From: an uncultured Oscillospiraceae bacterium
GTDB lineage: Bacteria; Bacillota_A; Clostridia; Oscillospirales; Acutalibacteraceae
DNA: 64,000 nt
Assembly: GCA_910589395.1 (NCBI GenBank)
Contig: CAJUTL010000012.1
Coordinates: 1-64,000, forward strand
Direction of reading: 5' to 3'
Shown: one piece after another, positions 51,810-60,498 of the stretch
How positions within the stretch are numbered: position 1 is the first letter of the stretch
Layout: every line of letters begins with the position of its first letter
The notes under the pieces: model-generated
Told to the model about the DNA's origin: nothing
Databases searched by the model: none
Seen by the model: only the letters and a program-made list of their open reading frames with translations
Translations under genes and position numbers: made by a program

Positions 51810-53951
51810 ATGTATTTGAAATATATTCAAATTGTCAATTTCAAAAACTTAAAGTCTGCTCGTTTTGAGTTTTCTAAAGGAGCCAATACGATTATTGGTG
51901 AAAACGATTCCGGAAAATCCAATGCATTAACCGCTATGCGGATATTGTTAGATGACAGCTATTACTATAATACAAAGCGGCTTAAGGAAACTGATTTTTC
52001 ATATGCATTAGGTGATTGGAGAGGTCATTGGATAATAATTTCTGCCTTTTTTGATGAAATATCCAACGAAGATAAAAAAAGCGAATTTTGTTCTGAATTA
52101 ACACCAGCTGAAGAAAATACTGATTTCTTAAAATCGTATATTCGGTGTAGCGACAAAGGATATGGTACGGTCACTTTATTTATTCGTCCGTGTAAATCTA
52201 AGCGGTCTGAATTAGCGGAGGCATCTCAAAATGGAAGATTTGAAGCCGTCCGCTCTCAAATAAAGTTGAGTGATTATGAATTTTATTATACGTCGAGATC
52301 TCAAGCAGATTTTACAGATGAAAATTTGTATCGTTCGATTGTAGGTGACATCTTAGCTGGGGAATATGCTTCTCCCGAAAATGATGATAGTGCTATTCTC
52401 GGATCAAAAATTGATATGATGAATGTCTGGCAGCATATTTCAACTGTATTTATCGATGCTCTGCGAGATGTTGAGAGCGAACTTCGAAAGCCTAAAAATC
52501 CCATACGACAAATGATTGATACTATTGAAGGTGACATTCCTGAGTCAGATATTATTGACATTAAAAAGAAAATTTCTGCGCTCAACTTAAAGATTTCAAG
52601 TATTCCTCAAATTTCTGATATTGGAAACCAAATTAACAAAAAACTTCTTGAAATGATTGGAACGGTATATTCTCCTGATATAAAGTTAGAATCTCGTTTA
52701 AAAGAAGATTTTGCGACACTTGCCCGATATTTAGCAATAGCTCCTTCAAAGCAGAACGATATTGATTTGTTGGGCCTAGGTCATCTTAATATTTTGTATA
52801 TTGCCATGAAGTTGGTTGAGTTTGAAGCTAATAGAAGTCGTGAACTTTTAAACATTATGATTATCGAAGAGCCGGAGGCCCATATCCACACGCACATTCA
52901 AAAAACGCTATTTGATAATCTTCAAGTTACACATTCCTATACACAAGTTATAATGTCTACACATTCTACGCACCTCTCAGAAGTATCTGATATTGAAAAA
53001 GTAAACATTATGAAAAAAGTTGATGAGCAATGTTCTTGTGTGATGAGGCCCACCAACGGATTAGACAATTTTGGAAAAGACATGCTCAACCACAAAGGAT
53101 TACCATTTACACAAGTCCTATCCAGATATTTGGATGCCAAGCGAAGCGTTTTACTGTTTTCAAAAGGAATTATCCTTGTTGAAGGAGATGGTGAGGAGAT
53201 TTTGATCCCAGCTCTAATTAAAAAAGTCCTGGGAGTTTCTCTCGATGAAATGGGGATTGGACTTGTTAATGTCGGAAGTGTGGGTTTTGAAAATATCGCC
53301 TGTATTTTTGATGAAACCCGCTTGCAAAGACGATGTGCAATTGTGACGGATTTAGATGCAACCATTGATGGTGCAAAAAGATGCAGTGAAGAAGCAAAGA
53401 AAAGAGGCATATCAAGGAAAGAGAAACTATTTAATCTTTTTGGTTCAAACCCTTATGTTGAAGCTTTCTATGCTCCCCATACGCTTGAAGTGGATTTCGC
53501 TAATATAGAAAATAATAAACAATTTGTATATTCAGTTATAAAGGACACTTATACACAAGCTGATGCGAAAAATAAGCATATTAAAGCAATTAAATCAGGG
53601 ACACCCGCTGAAAGATATGATTCTATTCTTACCGTTGCAGAGCATCTTCATAAAGGGTGGTACGCCACATTACTTGCTTCAAAAATTGATCCCAGTGCCA
53701 TTATTCCAATGTATATACTTTATGCAGTTGCTTATGTTGCAAAGGATGTTGCATCATCAGACTTATTTTGGAAGATGGTGAGGTACTCATTTGGCACATA
53801 CGATTTAGGTGCTGAATATAATGAAATGAAACTACAATTTACGAATGCTACTACAGAGGAAATTGATAGTCTAATTGAGGATTTTTGCAGTGAGTTTCCA
53901 GAAGATATGGTTACTGTTTTCATCAAAAAGGTAGGTAAGCTGAATGCCTGA
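51810..53951 (+). CDS. Gabija-like OLD-family nuclease (GajA-like)
   Basis: A 713-residue AAA-TOPRIM protein. The ATPase has Walker A GENDSGKSN at 30-38, a signature-like LGLGHLNILY near 321, Walker B IIEEPEAH at 351-358 and STHST at 383-387. The TOPRIM domain has VEGDGEE around 457-463 and TDLD at 513-516. It is followed by a UvrD-like helicase overlapping by 8 bases, the layout of Gabija (class 2 OLD). It is longer than GajA of Bacillus cereus (578 residues); extra sequence lies both in the ATPase and at the C terminus. The DNA is AT-rich compared with the host genes. Confidence 0.8.
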   Translation: MYLKYIQIVNFKNLKSARFEFSKGANTIIGENDSGKSNALTAMRILLDDSYYYNTKRLKETDFSYALGDWRGHWIIISAFFDEISNEDKKSEFCSELTPAEENTDFLKSYIRCSDKGYGTVTLFIRPCKSKRSELAEASQNGRFEAVRSQIKLSDYEFYYTSRSQADFTDENLYRSIVGDILAGEYASPENDDSAILGSKIDMMNVWQHISTVFIDALRDVESELRKPKNPIRQMIDTIEGDIPESDIIDIKKKISALNLKISSIPQISDIGNQINKKLLEMIGTVYSPDIKLESRLKEDFATLARYLAIAPSKQNDIDLLGLGHLNILYIAMKLVEFEANRSRELLNIMIIEEPEAHIHTHIQKTLFDNLQVTHSYTQVIMSTHSTHLSEVSDIEKVNIMKKVDEQCSCVMRPTNGLDNFGKDMLNHKGLPFTQVLSRYLDAKRSVLLFSKGIILVEGDGEEILIPALIKKVLGVSLDEMGIGLVNVGSVGFENIACIFDETRLQRRCAIVTDLDATIDGAKRCSEEAKKRGISRKEKLFNLFGSNPYVEAFYAPHTLEVDFANIENNKQFVYSVIKDTYTQADAKNKHIKAIKSGTPAERYDSILTVAEHLHKGWYATLLASKIDPSAIIPMYILYAVAYVAKDVASSDLFWKMVRYSFGTYDLGAEYNEMKLQFTNATTEEIDSLIEDFCSEFPEDMVTVFIKKVGKLNA

Positions 53952-55683
53952 TTTATCCGATGTTTTAAAAGGGCTTTCGTTAGAACAAGAAGTTGCGTGT
54001 ACAGACCCTGGTAATATTTTGCTCACTGCTTGTCCAGGTAGCGGTAAAACCCGAACACTGACTCGCAGGCTGGCATATCAGGCGTTTCAAAAACCATTTT
54101 CTCAAAAGTTAAATATAGCAATAACATATACGAATAGGGCCGCAGAAGAAATCATGAACCGTCTTACTGACATGGATGTTGACTTAGCAAATATTTGGAC
54201 AGGGACGATTCATCAGTTTTGTATGCGATTTATTATTCGTCCCTATGCCATGTATTCCAATAGATTAAGCAAAGGTTATACAATCATAGACGAGTTCGTA
54301 AAAAGCGAATACGGAAAAAGATTTGCTAAAGAGTTAGGGATAAATTTAAACTATTATGATAATCCTTTCCAATACTCAGATGTTGTCAACAAATATGAAC
54401 AAACTCTTACAGAGAAAAAAGAAATTGATTTTGAAATGATTCTTCGGTTTTCCGATGAACTGTTGGAGCATTGTCCATTCATTTGTGCAAACATCGCCTC
54501 TACAGTAAACAGCATTTTAGTAGATGAATTTCAAGACACAAATGAACTCCAATACACCATTCTTGCTAGAATTTTTAAGAAAAACAAGGCAATTAGTATC
54601 ATGTTTGTCGGTGATACCAATCAGGCAATATACGGTTCGCTTGGAGGAGTTGCAAAATGCAAGATAGAATTAGATTCACTTTTTGAAACAACATTTCAGG
54701 AAATGGCACTTACGGGGTGCTATCGTTCCACTCAGCGTTTAGTGGATTTATATAGTAATTTTGAAGTTTCTAAGATTTCTGCATATTCGGTTGCAGAAAT
54801 TAAAAATATTACTGGAACAATAAGCTACTGCAAATCGATTTCCAAGGATAGTTTAGCTACTGAAATTGTAACTATTATAAATTCTGAGTTAAAATCCGGA
54901 AAGAAAGCAGAGGAAATTTGTGTTCTGGCACCACAGTGGTCTATGCTACTAAATTTGTCGCGAAATCTTCGCTTGCAGCTTCCAGATATTTCATTTGATG
55001 CGCCGGATATTTCGCCGATAAAATATGATCCCTTGAATCCGTTGTTCTTGTTAGCAAAATTGCTATTCATGCCTGCAGGAGAAAATGTTTCTCTTAGGAA
55101 ACGAATTGCAAGTGAATTCATTTCATTTATTCGAGATGATTTTAAAGTTGAAGTACCCGATAATATTCAAAATTATGATATTCTCTCTGCGGTTAATCGT
55201 TGTAGGGAAATAGATAATGACGGCATTACATGTTTAAGAGAAGCGATTAACAGTGTAGCTCTTTTGCTCAAAATTGATATAAGCAAAGAAGTGACTCTTC
55301 TTGATTTGATAAATCATTTTTTTGATAAAATCGATGATCGAGTAAAACGATATTCGCTCTCCACGGACTATGATTCAATTGGCAAATACTTTAGGGAGAA
55401 AGAGGGGGTTGTTGTTTCTACAATTCATGGCGTAAAAGGTGAAGAGTATACCACAGTCATTGCAACAGGTCTGCTAAATGGATATTTGCCGCACTGGGAT
55501 TATATAATGAAACCAGAGAAACAATCTCTTCGAAAAACGGAAACATTAAAATTGCTTTATGTTCTTTGCTCAAGAGCAAAGCAAAATTTGTATTTGTTTA
55601 GTGAAACTGGATACAGAACAAGGAGCGGGACAGAATACACCCCAACAAATGAACTGTCATTAATTGCCCATATGTTAACTTAA
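53944..55683 (+). CDS. UvrD/PcrA-like helicase (GajB-like)
   Basis: A 579-residue superfamily 1 helicase. Q motif LSLEQEVACT (11-20), Walker A ACPGSGKT (29-36), motif II VDEFQDTN (193-200), FVGDTNQAIYG, and the late motifs VVVSTIHGVKGEEYTTVI and LLYVLCSRAKQNLYLF are present. It overlaps the GajA-like gene and is coupled to it. In Gabija, GajB senses DNA ends and activates GajA nuclease during phage infection. Longer than the classical GajB (494 residues). A terminator follows. Confidence 0.8.
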   Translation: MPDLSDVLKGLSLEQEVACTDPGNILLTACPGSGKTRTLTRRLAYQAFQKPFSQKLNIAITYTNRAAEEIMNRLTDMDVDLANIWTGTIHQFCMRFIIRPYAMYSNRLSKGYTIIDEFVKSEYGKRFAKELGINLNYYDNPFQYSDVVNKYEQTLTEKKEIDFEMILRFSDELLEHCPFICANIASTVNSILVDEFQDTNELQYTILARIFKKNKAISIMFVGDTNQAIYGSLGGVAKCKIELDSLFETTFQEMALTGCYRSTQRLVDLYSNFEVSKISAYSVAEIKNITGTISYCKSISKDSLATEIVTIINSELKSGKKAEEICVLAPQWSMLLNLSRNLRLQLPDISFDAPDISPIKYDPLNPLFLLAKLLFMPAGENVSLRKRIASEFISFIRDDFKVEVPDNIQNYDILSAVNRCREIDNDGITCLREAINSVALLLKIDISKEVTLLDLINHFFDKIDDRVKRYSLSTDYDSIGKYFREKEGVVVSTIHGVKGEEYTTVIATGLLNGYLPHWDYIMKPEKQSLRKTETLKLLYVLCSRAKQNLYLFSETGYRTRSGTEYTPTNELSLIAHMLT

Positions 55684-55693
55684 CCTTATATTG

Positions 55694-55737
55694 AAAGGCA
55701 CGATACCCCCTGATTTAAAGGTATCGTGCCTTTTCCC
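55694..55737 (+). terminator. Rho-independent terminator of the Gabija-like pair
   Basis: AAAGGCACGATACC (55694-55707) pairs with GGTATCGTGCCTTT (55720-55733), followed by more T. Confidence 0.85.
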
Positions 55738-55776
55738 AATCCCGCCTGACAGGTGCTGCAATTATCTTTTCTGTGA

Positions 55777-55823
55777 ATTACTGTTTTACGGACACCCATC
55801 TAATCACGAGGCGTCCTTTTTTT
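55777..55823 (+). repeat. Right inverted terminal repeat of the island
   Basis: Reads ATTACTGTTTTACGGACACC then GAGGCGTCCTTTTTTT. It is the inverted counterpart of 39273-39318. Similarity stops at the T-run, 28 bases before serA ends, which marks the likely island edge. Confidence 0.65.
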
Positions 55824-55851
55824 ATATTTTTGGGAAGATAGATTCCATAAC

Positions 55852-57018
55852 TCAATCGATCACTCTGCATCGGATAATGGGCTCCAGAGTTTTTAAGCTT
55901 TCCACAGCCTCCGGGGATAGCTGTCCTGAAACGTCCAGAATGGTATAGGCGTACTCGCCTTTTGATTTGCTCTGCATGTTTTCAATGTTGATACCTGCCT
56001 TGCCGCAGGCGGAAGCCAGCACGGCGATGGTATTGGGAATATTTTTGTGGATCAGACAGATTCGTATCGTGTTCGGATCCCGGGGCATGGAAAGTGCGGG
56101 GAAGTTCACAGAATTGCGGATATTACCGGTTTCCAGATACTCTCTGAGCTGCTCCGCCGCCATGATCGCGCAGTTCTCCTCGCTTTCCGGGGTGGAAGCG
56201 CCCAGGTGGGGAAGAGCCACCACATTTTCAGCGCCGATCAGACTGTCGTCCGGGAAATCTGTTGCGTAGGCGGAAAGCTTTCCACTTTCCAGCGCCTTCA
56301 AGAGAGCGGCGGAATCCACCAGCTCACCCCTGGCAAAATTCAGAAGCCTTGCGCCGTCCTTCATTTTGGCAATGGATTTTTCTCCGATCATTCCGCGGGT
56401 TTCCGGCGTCAGGGGCAGATGAAGCGTGATATAGTCGCAGCTTTCACAGATATCTTCAAAGGTGGGGGAGTGCCGTACCGCGCTGGAAAGCCGCCAGGCA
56501 GAATCCACCGAGAGGAAGGGGTCATAGCCGTATACGGTCATGCCCAGCTGCTCCGCGGCGTTTGCCACCAGAATGCCGATGGCGCCCAGGCCTACCACAC
56601 CCAGAGTTTTGCCCTGGATCTCAGGCCCGGCAAAGGCGCTTTTTCCTTTTTCTACCAGCTTTCCCACCTCATCTCCCTTTCCCTTCAGGGTCTTGACCCA
56701 GTCTGTAGAGGCCGTGATCTTTCTGGAGGTGAGAAACAGCGCGCAGAGCACCAGTTCTTTTACCGCGTTGGCGTTGGCTCCGGGAGTATTGAAAACCACG
56801 ATTCCCTTCTCGGTACAGGCGTCTACCGGAATATTGTTGACGCCCGCTCCGGCTCTGGCGATGGACAGCAGCTTTTCTCCAAAGGGCATGTCATGCATGG
56901 AAGCGGAGCGCACCAGAATCCCGTCCGGCGATTGTTCCTCTGTGGAGATCGCGTAGTCGTCTCCGAAACGGTTCAGCCCCAGGGGACTGATTTTATTTAA
57001 GCACTGGATTTGATACAT
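55852..57018 (-). CDS. serA: D-3-phosphoglycerate dehydrogenase
   Basis: A 388-residue NAD-dependent enzyme for the first step of serine synthesis. The NAD site is LGVVGLGAIGILVANAA; catalytic Arg is in NFARGELVD, Glu in TDFPDDSLIGAENV and His in ALPHLGASTPES. The C terminus is an ACT-like domain (CLIHKNIPNTIAVLASACGK). The length fits the short bacterial form. It starts 1 base after serC and shares its promoter. Its stop lies just outside the island. Confidence 0.92.
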   Translation of the reverse strand: MYQIQCLNKISPLGLNRFGDDYAISTEEQSPDGILVRSASMHDMPFGEKLLSIARAGAGVNNIPVDACTEKGIVVFNTPGANANAVKELVLCALFLTSRKITASTDWVKTLKGKGDEVGKLVEKGKSAFAGPEIQGKTLGVVGLGAIGILVANAAEQLGMTVYGYDPFLSVDSAWRLSSAVRHSPTFEDICESCDYITLHLPLTPETRGMIGEKSIAKMKDGARLLNFARGELVDSAALLKALESGKLSAYATDFPDDSLIGAENVVALPHLGASTPESEENCAIMAAEQLREYLETGNIRNSVNFPALSMPRDPNTIRICLIHKNIPNTIAVLASACGKAGINIENMQSKSKGEYAYTILDVSGQLSPEAVESLKTLEPIIRCRVID

Positions 57019-57019
57019 G

Positions 57020-58105
57020 TCAGATCACCCTTCCTTCAAATTCCTTCATGAATTCCACCAGCTTCGCAACGCCCTCCCTCGGCATGGCGTTATAAATAGA
57101 AGCCCGCATGCCGCCGACGCTGCGGTGGCCCTTCAGGTTTACAAAGCCAGCTTCCGTGCTCTCCTTTACGAATCTGGCGTCCAGCTCGGCGTCCCCCGTA
57201 ACGAAGGTCACGTTCATCAGGGAGCGGCTGCCCTGTTCCGCGCAGCCCTTAAAAAGCTTGGAGGAATCCAGAAAATCATAAAGCAATTTGGCTTTTTCCA
57301 TGTTTCGCTTTTCCATAGCTGCAAGGCCGCCGACCTCGTTTTCCAGCCATTCCAGCACCAGCTTGCAGATGTAGATGGGCCAGCAGGGCGGGGTGTTGTA
57401 CATGGAATCGTTTTTTGCCATCACGCCATACTGGAACATGGTGGGGGTGCCCTCCATAGGCTCGCCGATCAGATCTTCCCGAATGATCACAATGGTAAGG
57501 CCGGCGGGAGCCACATTTTTCTGCGCCCCGGCATAGAGCAGGCCGAATTTGGAAACATCGATGGGGCGGCTCAGAATGCAGGAGGAAATATCCGCCACCA
57601 GAGGCACGTTGCCGGTATCGGGCAGTTCCTTCCATACGGTGCCGTAGATGGTGTTGTTCATGCAAATGTGGAAATAATCCGCGTCCGGGCGGAATTCCTT
57701 CGGGTCTAAGGCGGGAATGCGGGAAAAATTCTCCTCCTTGGAGGAGGCTACCGCCTTGCAGTCTCCATAGCGGGAGGCTTCCTGATAGGCTTTGGTGGAA
57801 AACTGACCGGAAAGGACATAGTCCGCTTTTTTAGAGCCGGTCATCAGGTTCAGGGGAACCATGGCAAACTGTGAAGAGGCTCCACCCTGCAAAAACAGGA
57901 TCTGGTAATTTTCCGGAATGTTCATCACCTTCCGGAGAAGAGCCTTTGCGGCTTGAAAAATTTCGTCATAGACCTTGGAACGGTGAGACATTTCCATCAC
58001 GCTTTGTCCGCTTCCGTTGTAATCCATCATTTCAGCGGCGGCTTTTTTCAGAACTGCCTCCGGCAGCATGGAAGGGCCTGCGGAAAAATTGTATACACGG
58101 GACAT
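57020..58105 (-). CDS. serC: Phosphoserine aminotransferase
   Basis: A 361-residue PLP enzyme that converts 3-phosphohydroxypyruvate to phosphoserine. NFSAGPSMLPEAVL at the N terminus, FLQGGASSQFAM, DISSCILSRPIDVSKF, the PLP Lys in YAGAQKNVAPAGL and HRSVGGMRASIYNAMP are typical. AGGAGG lies before the ATG. First gene of the serC-serA operon; a phosphoserine phosphatase is not seen here. Confidence 0.94.
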   Translation of the reverse strand: MSRVYNFSAGPSMLPEAVLKKAAAEMMDYNGSGQSVMEMSHRSKVYDEIFQAAKALLRKVMNIPENYQILFLQGGASSQFAMVPLNLMTGSKKADYVLSGQFSTKAYQEASRYGDCKAVASSKEENFSRIPALDPKEFRPDADYFHICMNNTIYGTVWKELPDTGNVPLVADISSCILSRPIDVSKFGLLYAGAQKNVAPAGLTIVIIREDLIGEPMEGTPTMFQYGVMAKNDSMYNTPPCWPIYICKLVLEWLENEVGGLAAMEKRNMEKAKLLYDFLDSSKLFKGCAEQGSRSLMNVTFVTGDAELDARFVKESTEAGFVNLKGHRSVGGMRASIYNAMPREGVAKLVEFMKEFEGRVI

Positions 58106-58163
58106 AGGCTAAAACCTCCTGTATTGAATTTTACTGAGTTAAATTGATAAAGTGATTTTATCC

Positions 58164-58193
58164 ATTATACCTTGCCTTTTTCAAAAAGGCAAG
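58164..58193 (-). promoter_or_regulatory. serC promoter with embedded palindromic operator
   Basis: TTGCCT (58187-58192) and TATAAT (58164-58169) on the minus strand, 17-base spacer. A perfect 23-base palindrome (58171-58193: arms of 11 bases, CTTGCCTTTTT, around one base) covers the -35 box and spacer. It is placed as an operator would be. Confidence 0.75.
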
Positions 58194-58204
58194 AAGAAAT
58201 TGGG

Positions 58205-58234
58205 TTGGAAAGAGAGACAGTTTTTATGTATAAT
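58205..58234 (+). promoter_or_regulatory. Promoter of the hydrogenase operon
   Basis: TTGGAA (58205-58210) and TATAAT (58229-58234) with an 18-base spacer. A leader of about 160 bases follows with no motif that I recognise. Confidence 0.6.
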
Positions 58235-58400
58235 GTATAAGGATCGGTAAGAGCCTTTTGGCGGAATAGGGCCGCAGGCACACTATCCTGTTCTCAAGGG
58301 AAATGGCTATGCAAAGAATTGTTTCTTCGTAAGGTATGCGGGAAAGAGGCGGCATGTTCGGTGGAGCCTTTGGAATAAACATAGAAGGGGTCAGATCGAT

Positions 58401-58775
58401 ATGACAGTGAAAGAATTAGCGGAAAACCTGGGTTGGAAGCTGATCGCGGGAGAAAAAGGCATATTTGAAGAGGTAACAGGCTGCTCGGCAGGAGATCTGT
58501 TGAGCTGGGTGTTATCTCACGGCAGTCAGGGGCAGATATGGCTGACGGTGATGGGAACAGAAACCGCTGTGGCAGTTGCGGTACTTTCCGGTTTCTCGGC
58601 GATCGTCCTTGCGGGAAGCGCGGAGCTGGACGCGGACGCCGCCCGGCAAGCTGATGAAAGAGAGCTCTCGGTGTATTCCTGCAGAGAAAATTTATATGAA
58701 GCAGCGATCAGGATTTATGAAGCGCTTTCAGAAACGGAATCCAGTGAAAAAGAAGAGCTCTGTGAAACAAGGTAA
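58401..58775 (+). CDS. DRTGG-domain protein of the hydrogenase operon
   Basis: A 124-residue protein with a DRTGG-type fold pattern (VKELAENLGWKLIAGEKGI, FEEVTGCSAGDLLSWVLSH, GQIWLTVMGTETAVAVAVLS). Such proteins occur next to HydABC-type hydrogenase genes in many Clostridia and may bind a nucleotide or sense redox state; the function is not known to me. It has a 203-base gap before the NuoE-like gene. Confidence 0.65.
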   Translation: MTVKELAENLGWKLIAGEKGIFEEVTGCSAGDLLSWVLSHGSQGQIWLTVMGTETAVAVAVLSGFSAIVLAGSAELDADAARQADERELSVYSCRENLYEAAIRIYEALSETESSEKEELCETR

Positions 58776-58977
58776 TTGGACCTGAAATATCAATATTTTT
58801 GTATCTATTACCAGAAAATAGAAGAAAAAAGACAAAAAATTGTCAATCTGACCAGAATGATTCTTTTGAAGAATTATAAATTCAGATCTGTCCGGTAGAA
58901 TGTGCATATTGTTGAGCGCTGTAAGCTTATTGAAACAGCGCCGCTTTACCATTCAAAAAAGCATGGGAGGAAAAGCA

Positions 58978-59475
58978 ATGCAAAAACGTATCAGTTCTCT
59001 GCCGTTTCACGATACTCCAGAGCAGGCGAAAAAGCTTAATGCTGTGCTCGAAGGGCTCAAGGGCCAGGCGGGCGCGGTGATGCCCGCTTTGCACCAGGCA
59101 CAGGATATTTACGGCTATCTGCCAATGGAGGTTCAGAAAAAGATCGCCGATGGGCTGGGGGTATCCCTGGAAGAGGTGTACGGCGTGTCCACCTTCTATT
59201 CCCAGTTTTCGCTGACCCCCAAGGGCCGCAACCACATTTCCATTTGCCTGGGGACCGCCTGCTATGTAAAGGGCGCGGACAAGGTGCTGGATAAGCTCAC
59301 CCAGAAGCTGGGCATACAGCCGGAGGAGTGCACGGAGGACGGCGCGTTTTCTCTGACAGCCTGCCGTTGTATCGGCGCCTGCGGTCTGGCTCCTGTTATG
59401 ACGGTGAATGAAGATGTGTACGGCCGCCTGACACCGGAAGAGGTAGACGGGATCCTGGCAAAATACATGGAGTAG
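58978..59475 (+). CDS. hydC: NuoE-like [2Fe-2S] subunit of bifurcating hydrogenase
   Basis: A 165-residue thioredoxin-like [2Fe-2S] protein. Ligands are in CLGTACYVKGAD and CRCIGACGLAPVM. It matches HydC/HymA, which links the flavin subunit to the catalytic chain. ATG at 58978 has GGGAGG upstream. It is the first core subunit, followed by an HATPase gene 4 bases on. Confidence 0.9.
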   Translation: MQKRISSLPFHDTPEQAKKLNAVLEGLKGQAGAVMPALHQAQDIYGYLPMEVQKKIADGLGVSLEEVYGVSTFYSQFSLTPKGRNHISICLGTACYVKGADKVLDKLTQKLGIQPEECTEDGAFSLTACRCIGACGLAPVMTVNEDVYGRLTPEEVDGILAKYME

Positions 59476-59479
59476 GCCT

Positions 59480-60064
59480 GTGCGCGAATTGGCTCTCCAT
59501 GTGATGGATATTGTTCAAAACTCGCTTTCCGCCGGGGCGGATAAGGTCCTTCTTGAGCTGGAGGAGGATCTGCCCCGTGAGCTTTTGACGATCCGTATTT
59601 CAGATAACGGAAAGGGAATGACAGGGGAGCAGGCACAGCAGGCAGTGCATCCTTTTTACACCACCGGCCCCAAAAAAGCGGGGCTGGGGCTTCCTCTTTT
59701 TCGGGAAGCGGCAAGGCGAACAGGCGGCGAGCTTTTTGTAGGATCTGAGCCGCAAAAGGGAACAAGCGTTACGGCTGTGTTTCACACCGCCAGCATTGAT
59801 ATGGCTCCCCTTGGCGATATCAACGGCACGGTAATGCTTTTGCTCGTCTGTAATCCCGGGATAGAGCTTGTGTTTTCCAGAAAGCGCAGAACAGCGGCGG
59901 GGAAGGAAACGGCCTTCTGTCTCTGTGAAAAAACACTTCCGGGGCTCTCCCGTAAAACACCGGCAGCGGCCCCGGAAATTAAAAAATGGCTGGAAAAGCA
60001 GACGAAAACGCTTTGCGCGGAGCGGGAGAAGCCGGTATTGGAAAAGGGACTGGAATATTTTTGA
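59480..60064 (+). CDS. HATPase-domain protein of the hydrogenase operon
   Basis: A 194-residue GHKL ATP-binding protein. N box is MDIVQNSLSAGADKV, G1 is SDNGKGM and G2 is GLGLPLF. There is no receiver, kinase dimer helix or membrane segment, so it is not a complete histidine kinase. The C terminus is variable and basic. Such proteins occur within clostridial HydABC operons; regulation of assembly or transcription is a guess. It starts with GTG, 4 bases after hydC. Confidence 0.8.
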   Translation: MRELALHVMDIVQNSLSAGADKVLLELEEDLPRELLTIRISDNGKGMTGEQAQQAVHPFYTTGPKKAGLGLPLFREAARRTGGELFVGSEPQKGTSVTAVFHTASIDMAPLGDINGTVMLLLVCNPGIELVFSRKRRTAAGKETAFCLCEKTLPGLSRKTPAAAPEIKKWLEKQTKTLCAEREKPVLEKGLEYF

Positions 60065-60120
60065 AAGCTGTGTTCGGGAAGCGTTTACAAAAATCGAAAA
60101 CGAAAGGAAGGATCGTTCGC

Positions 60121-60486
60121 ATGAAATCGTTAGCGGAGCTTCAGGCTGTAAAGGATCAGGTGAAGGGCTCTTTGGCTATTCGGGAAAACGGCGAGTCCCA
60201 AACAAGGGTTTTGGTGGGCATGGCGACCTGCGGGATCGCCGCGGGGGCCAAGCCGGTTCTCATGGCCTTTGTGGAGGAAGCCGCCCGGGAGGGGCTTACC
60301 GATCTCGTCATTACGCAGACCGGCTGTATGGGCCTGTGTTCTTATGAGCCCACGGTGGAGGTCGCCACCCCGGACGGAAAAAAGACTGTTTACGGCAATA
60401 TGACCCCGGAAAAGGCCGTACGGGTGGTAAAAGAGCATTTGATCGGTGGTCAGGCTGTTGTGGAATACGCCATTGGCGCGAAATAA
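60121..60486 (+). CDS. hydD: [2Fe-2S] thioredoxin-like ferredoxin subunit
   Basis: A 121-residue protein of the NuoF N-terminal/thioredoxin-like ferredoxin type: VGMATCGIAAGAKPVL and TQTGCMGLCSYEPTV carry the Cys ligands, followed by VYGNMTPEKAVRVVKEHL. AAAGGAAGG lies before the ATG. Present between the HATPase and HydB genes, as in several bifurcating hydrogenase loci. The symbol is tentative. Confidence 0.8.
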   Translation: MKSLAELQAVKDQVKGSLAIRENGESQTRVLVGMATCGIAAGAKPVLMAFVEEAAREGLTDLVITQTGCMGLCSYEPTVEVATPDGKKTVYGNMTPEKAVRVVKEHLIGGQAVVEYAIGAK

Positions 60487-60498
60487 GGAGGGAAAGCA

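Larger units (their letters stand above)
39273..55823. mobile_element. Candidate mobilizable defence island bounded by inverted repeats
   Basis: About 16.5 kb between two imperfect inverted repeats (39273-39318 and 55777-55823). The content is a large serine recombinase near the left end, a TnpW-like protein, a MobA/MobL relaxase with an oriT-like site, a restriction-modification-like pair, a DNA invertase, HTH regulators and a Gabija-like pair. No coupling protein or type IV secretion genes are seen, so transfer would need a helper. Serine recombinases cut at a 2-base core, so no long target duplication is expected, and none is seen. Composition shifts: the relaxase side is GC-rich and 51.7-55.7 kb is AT-rich. 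Confidence 0.65.

Noticed and set aside
55737..55851. Target-site duplication at the island edges
   Set aside because: Flanks outside the two inverted repeats (39255-39272 and 55824-55841) share no convincing direct repeat.
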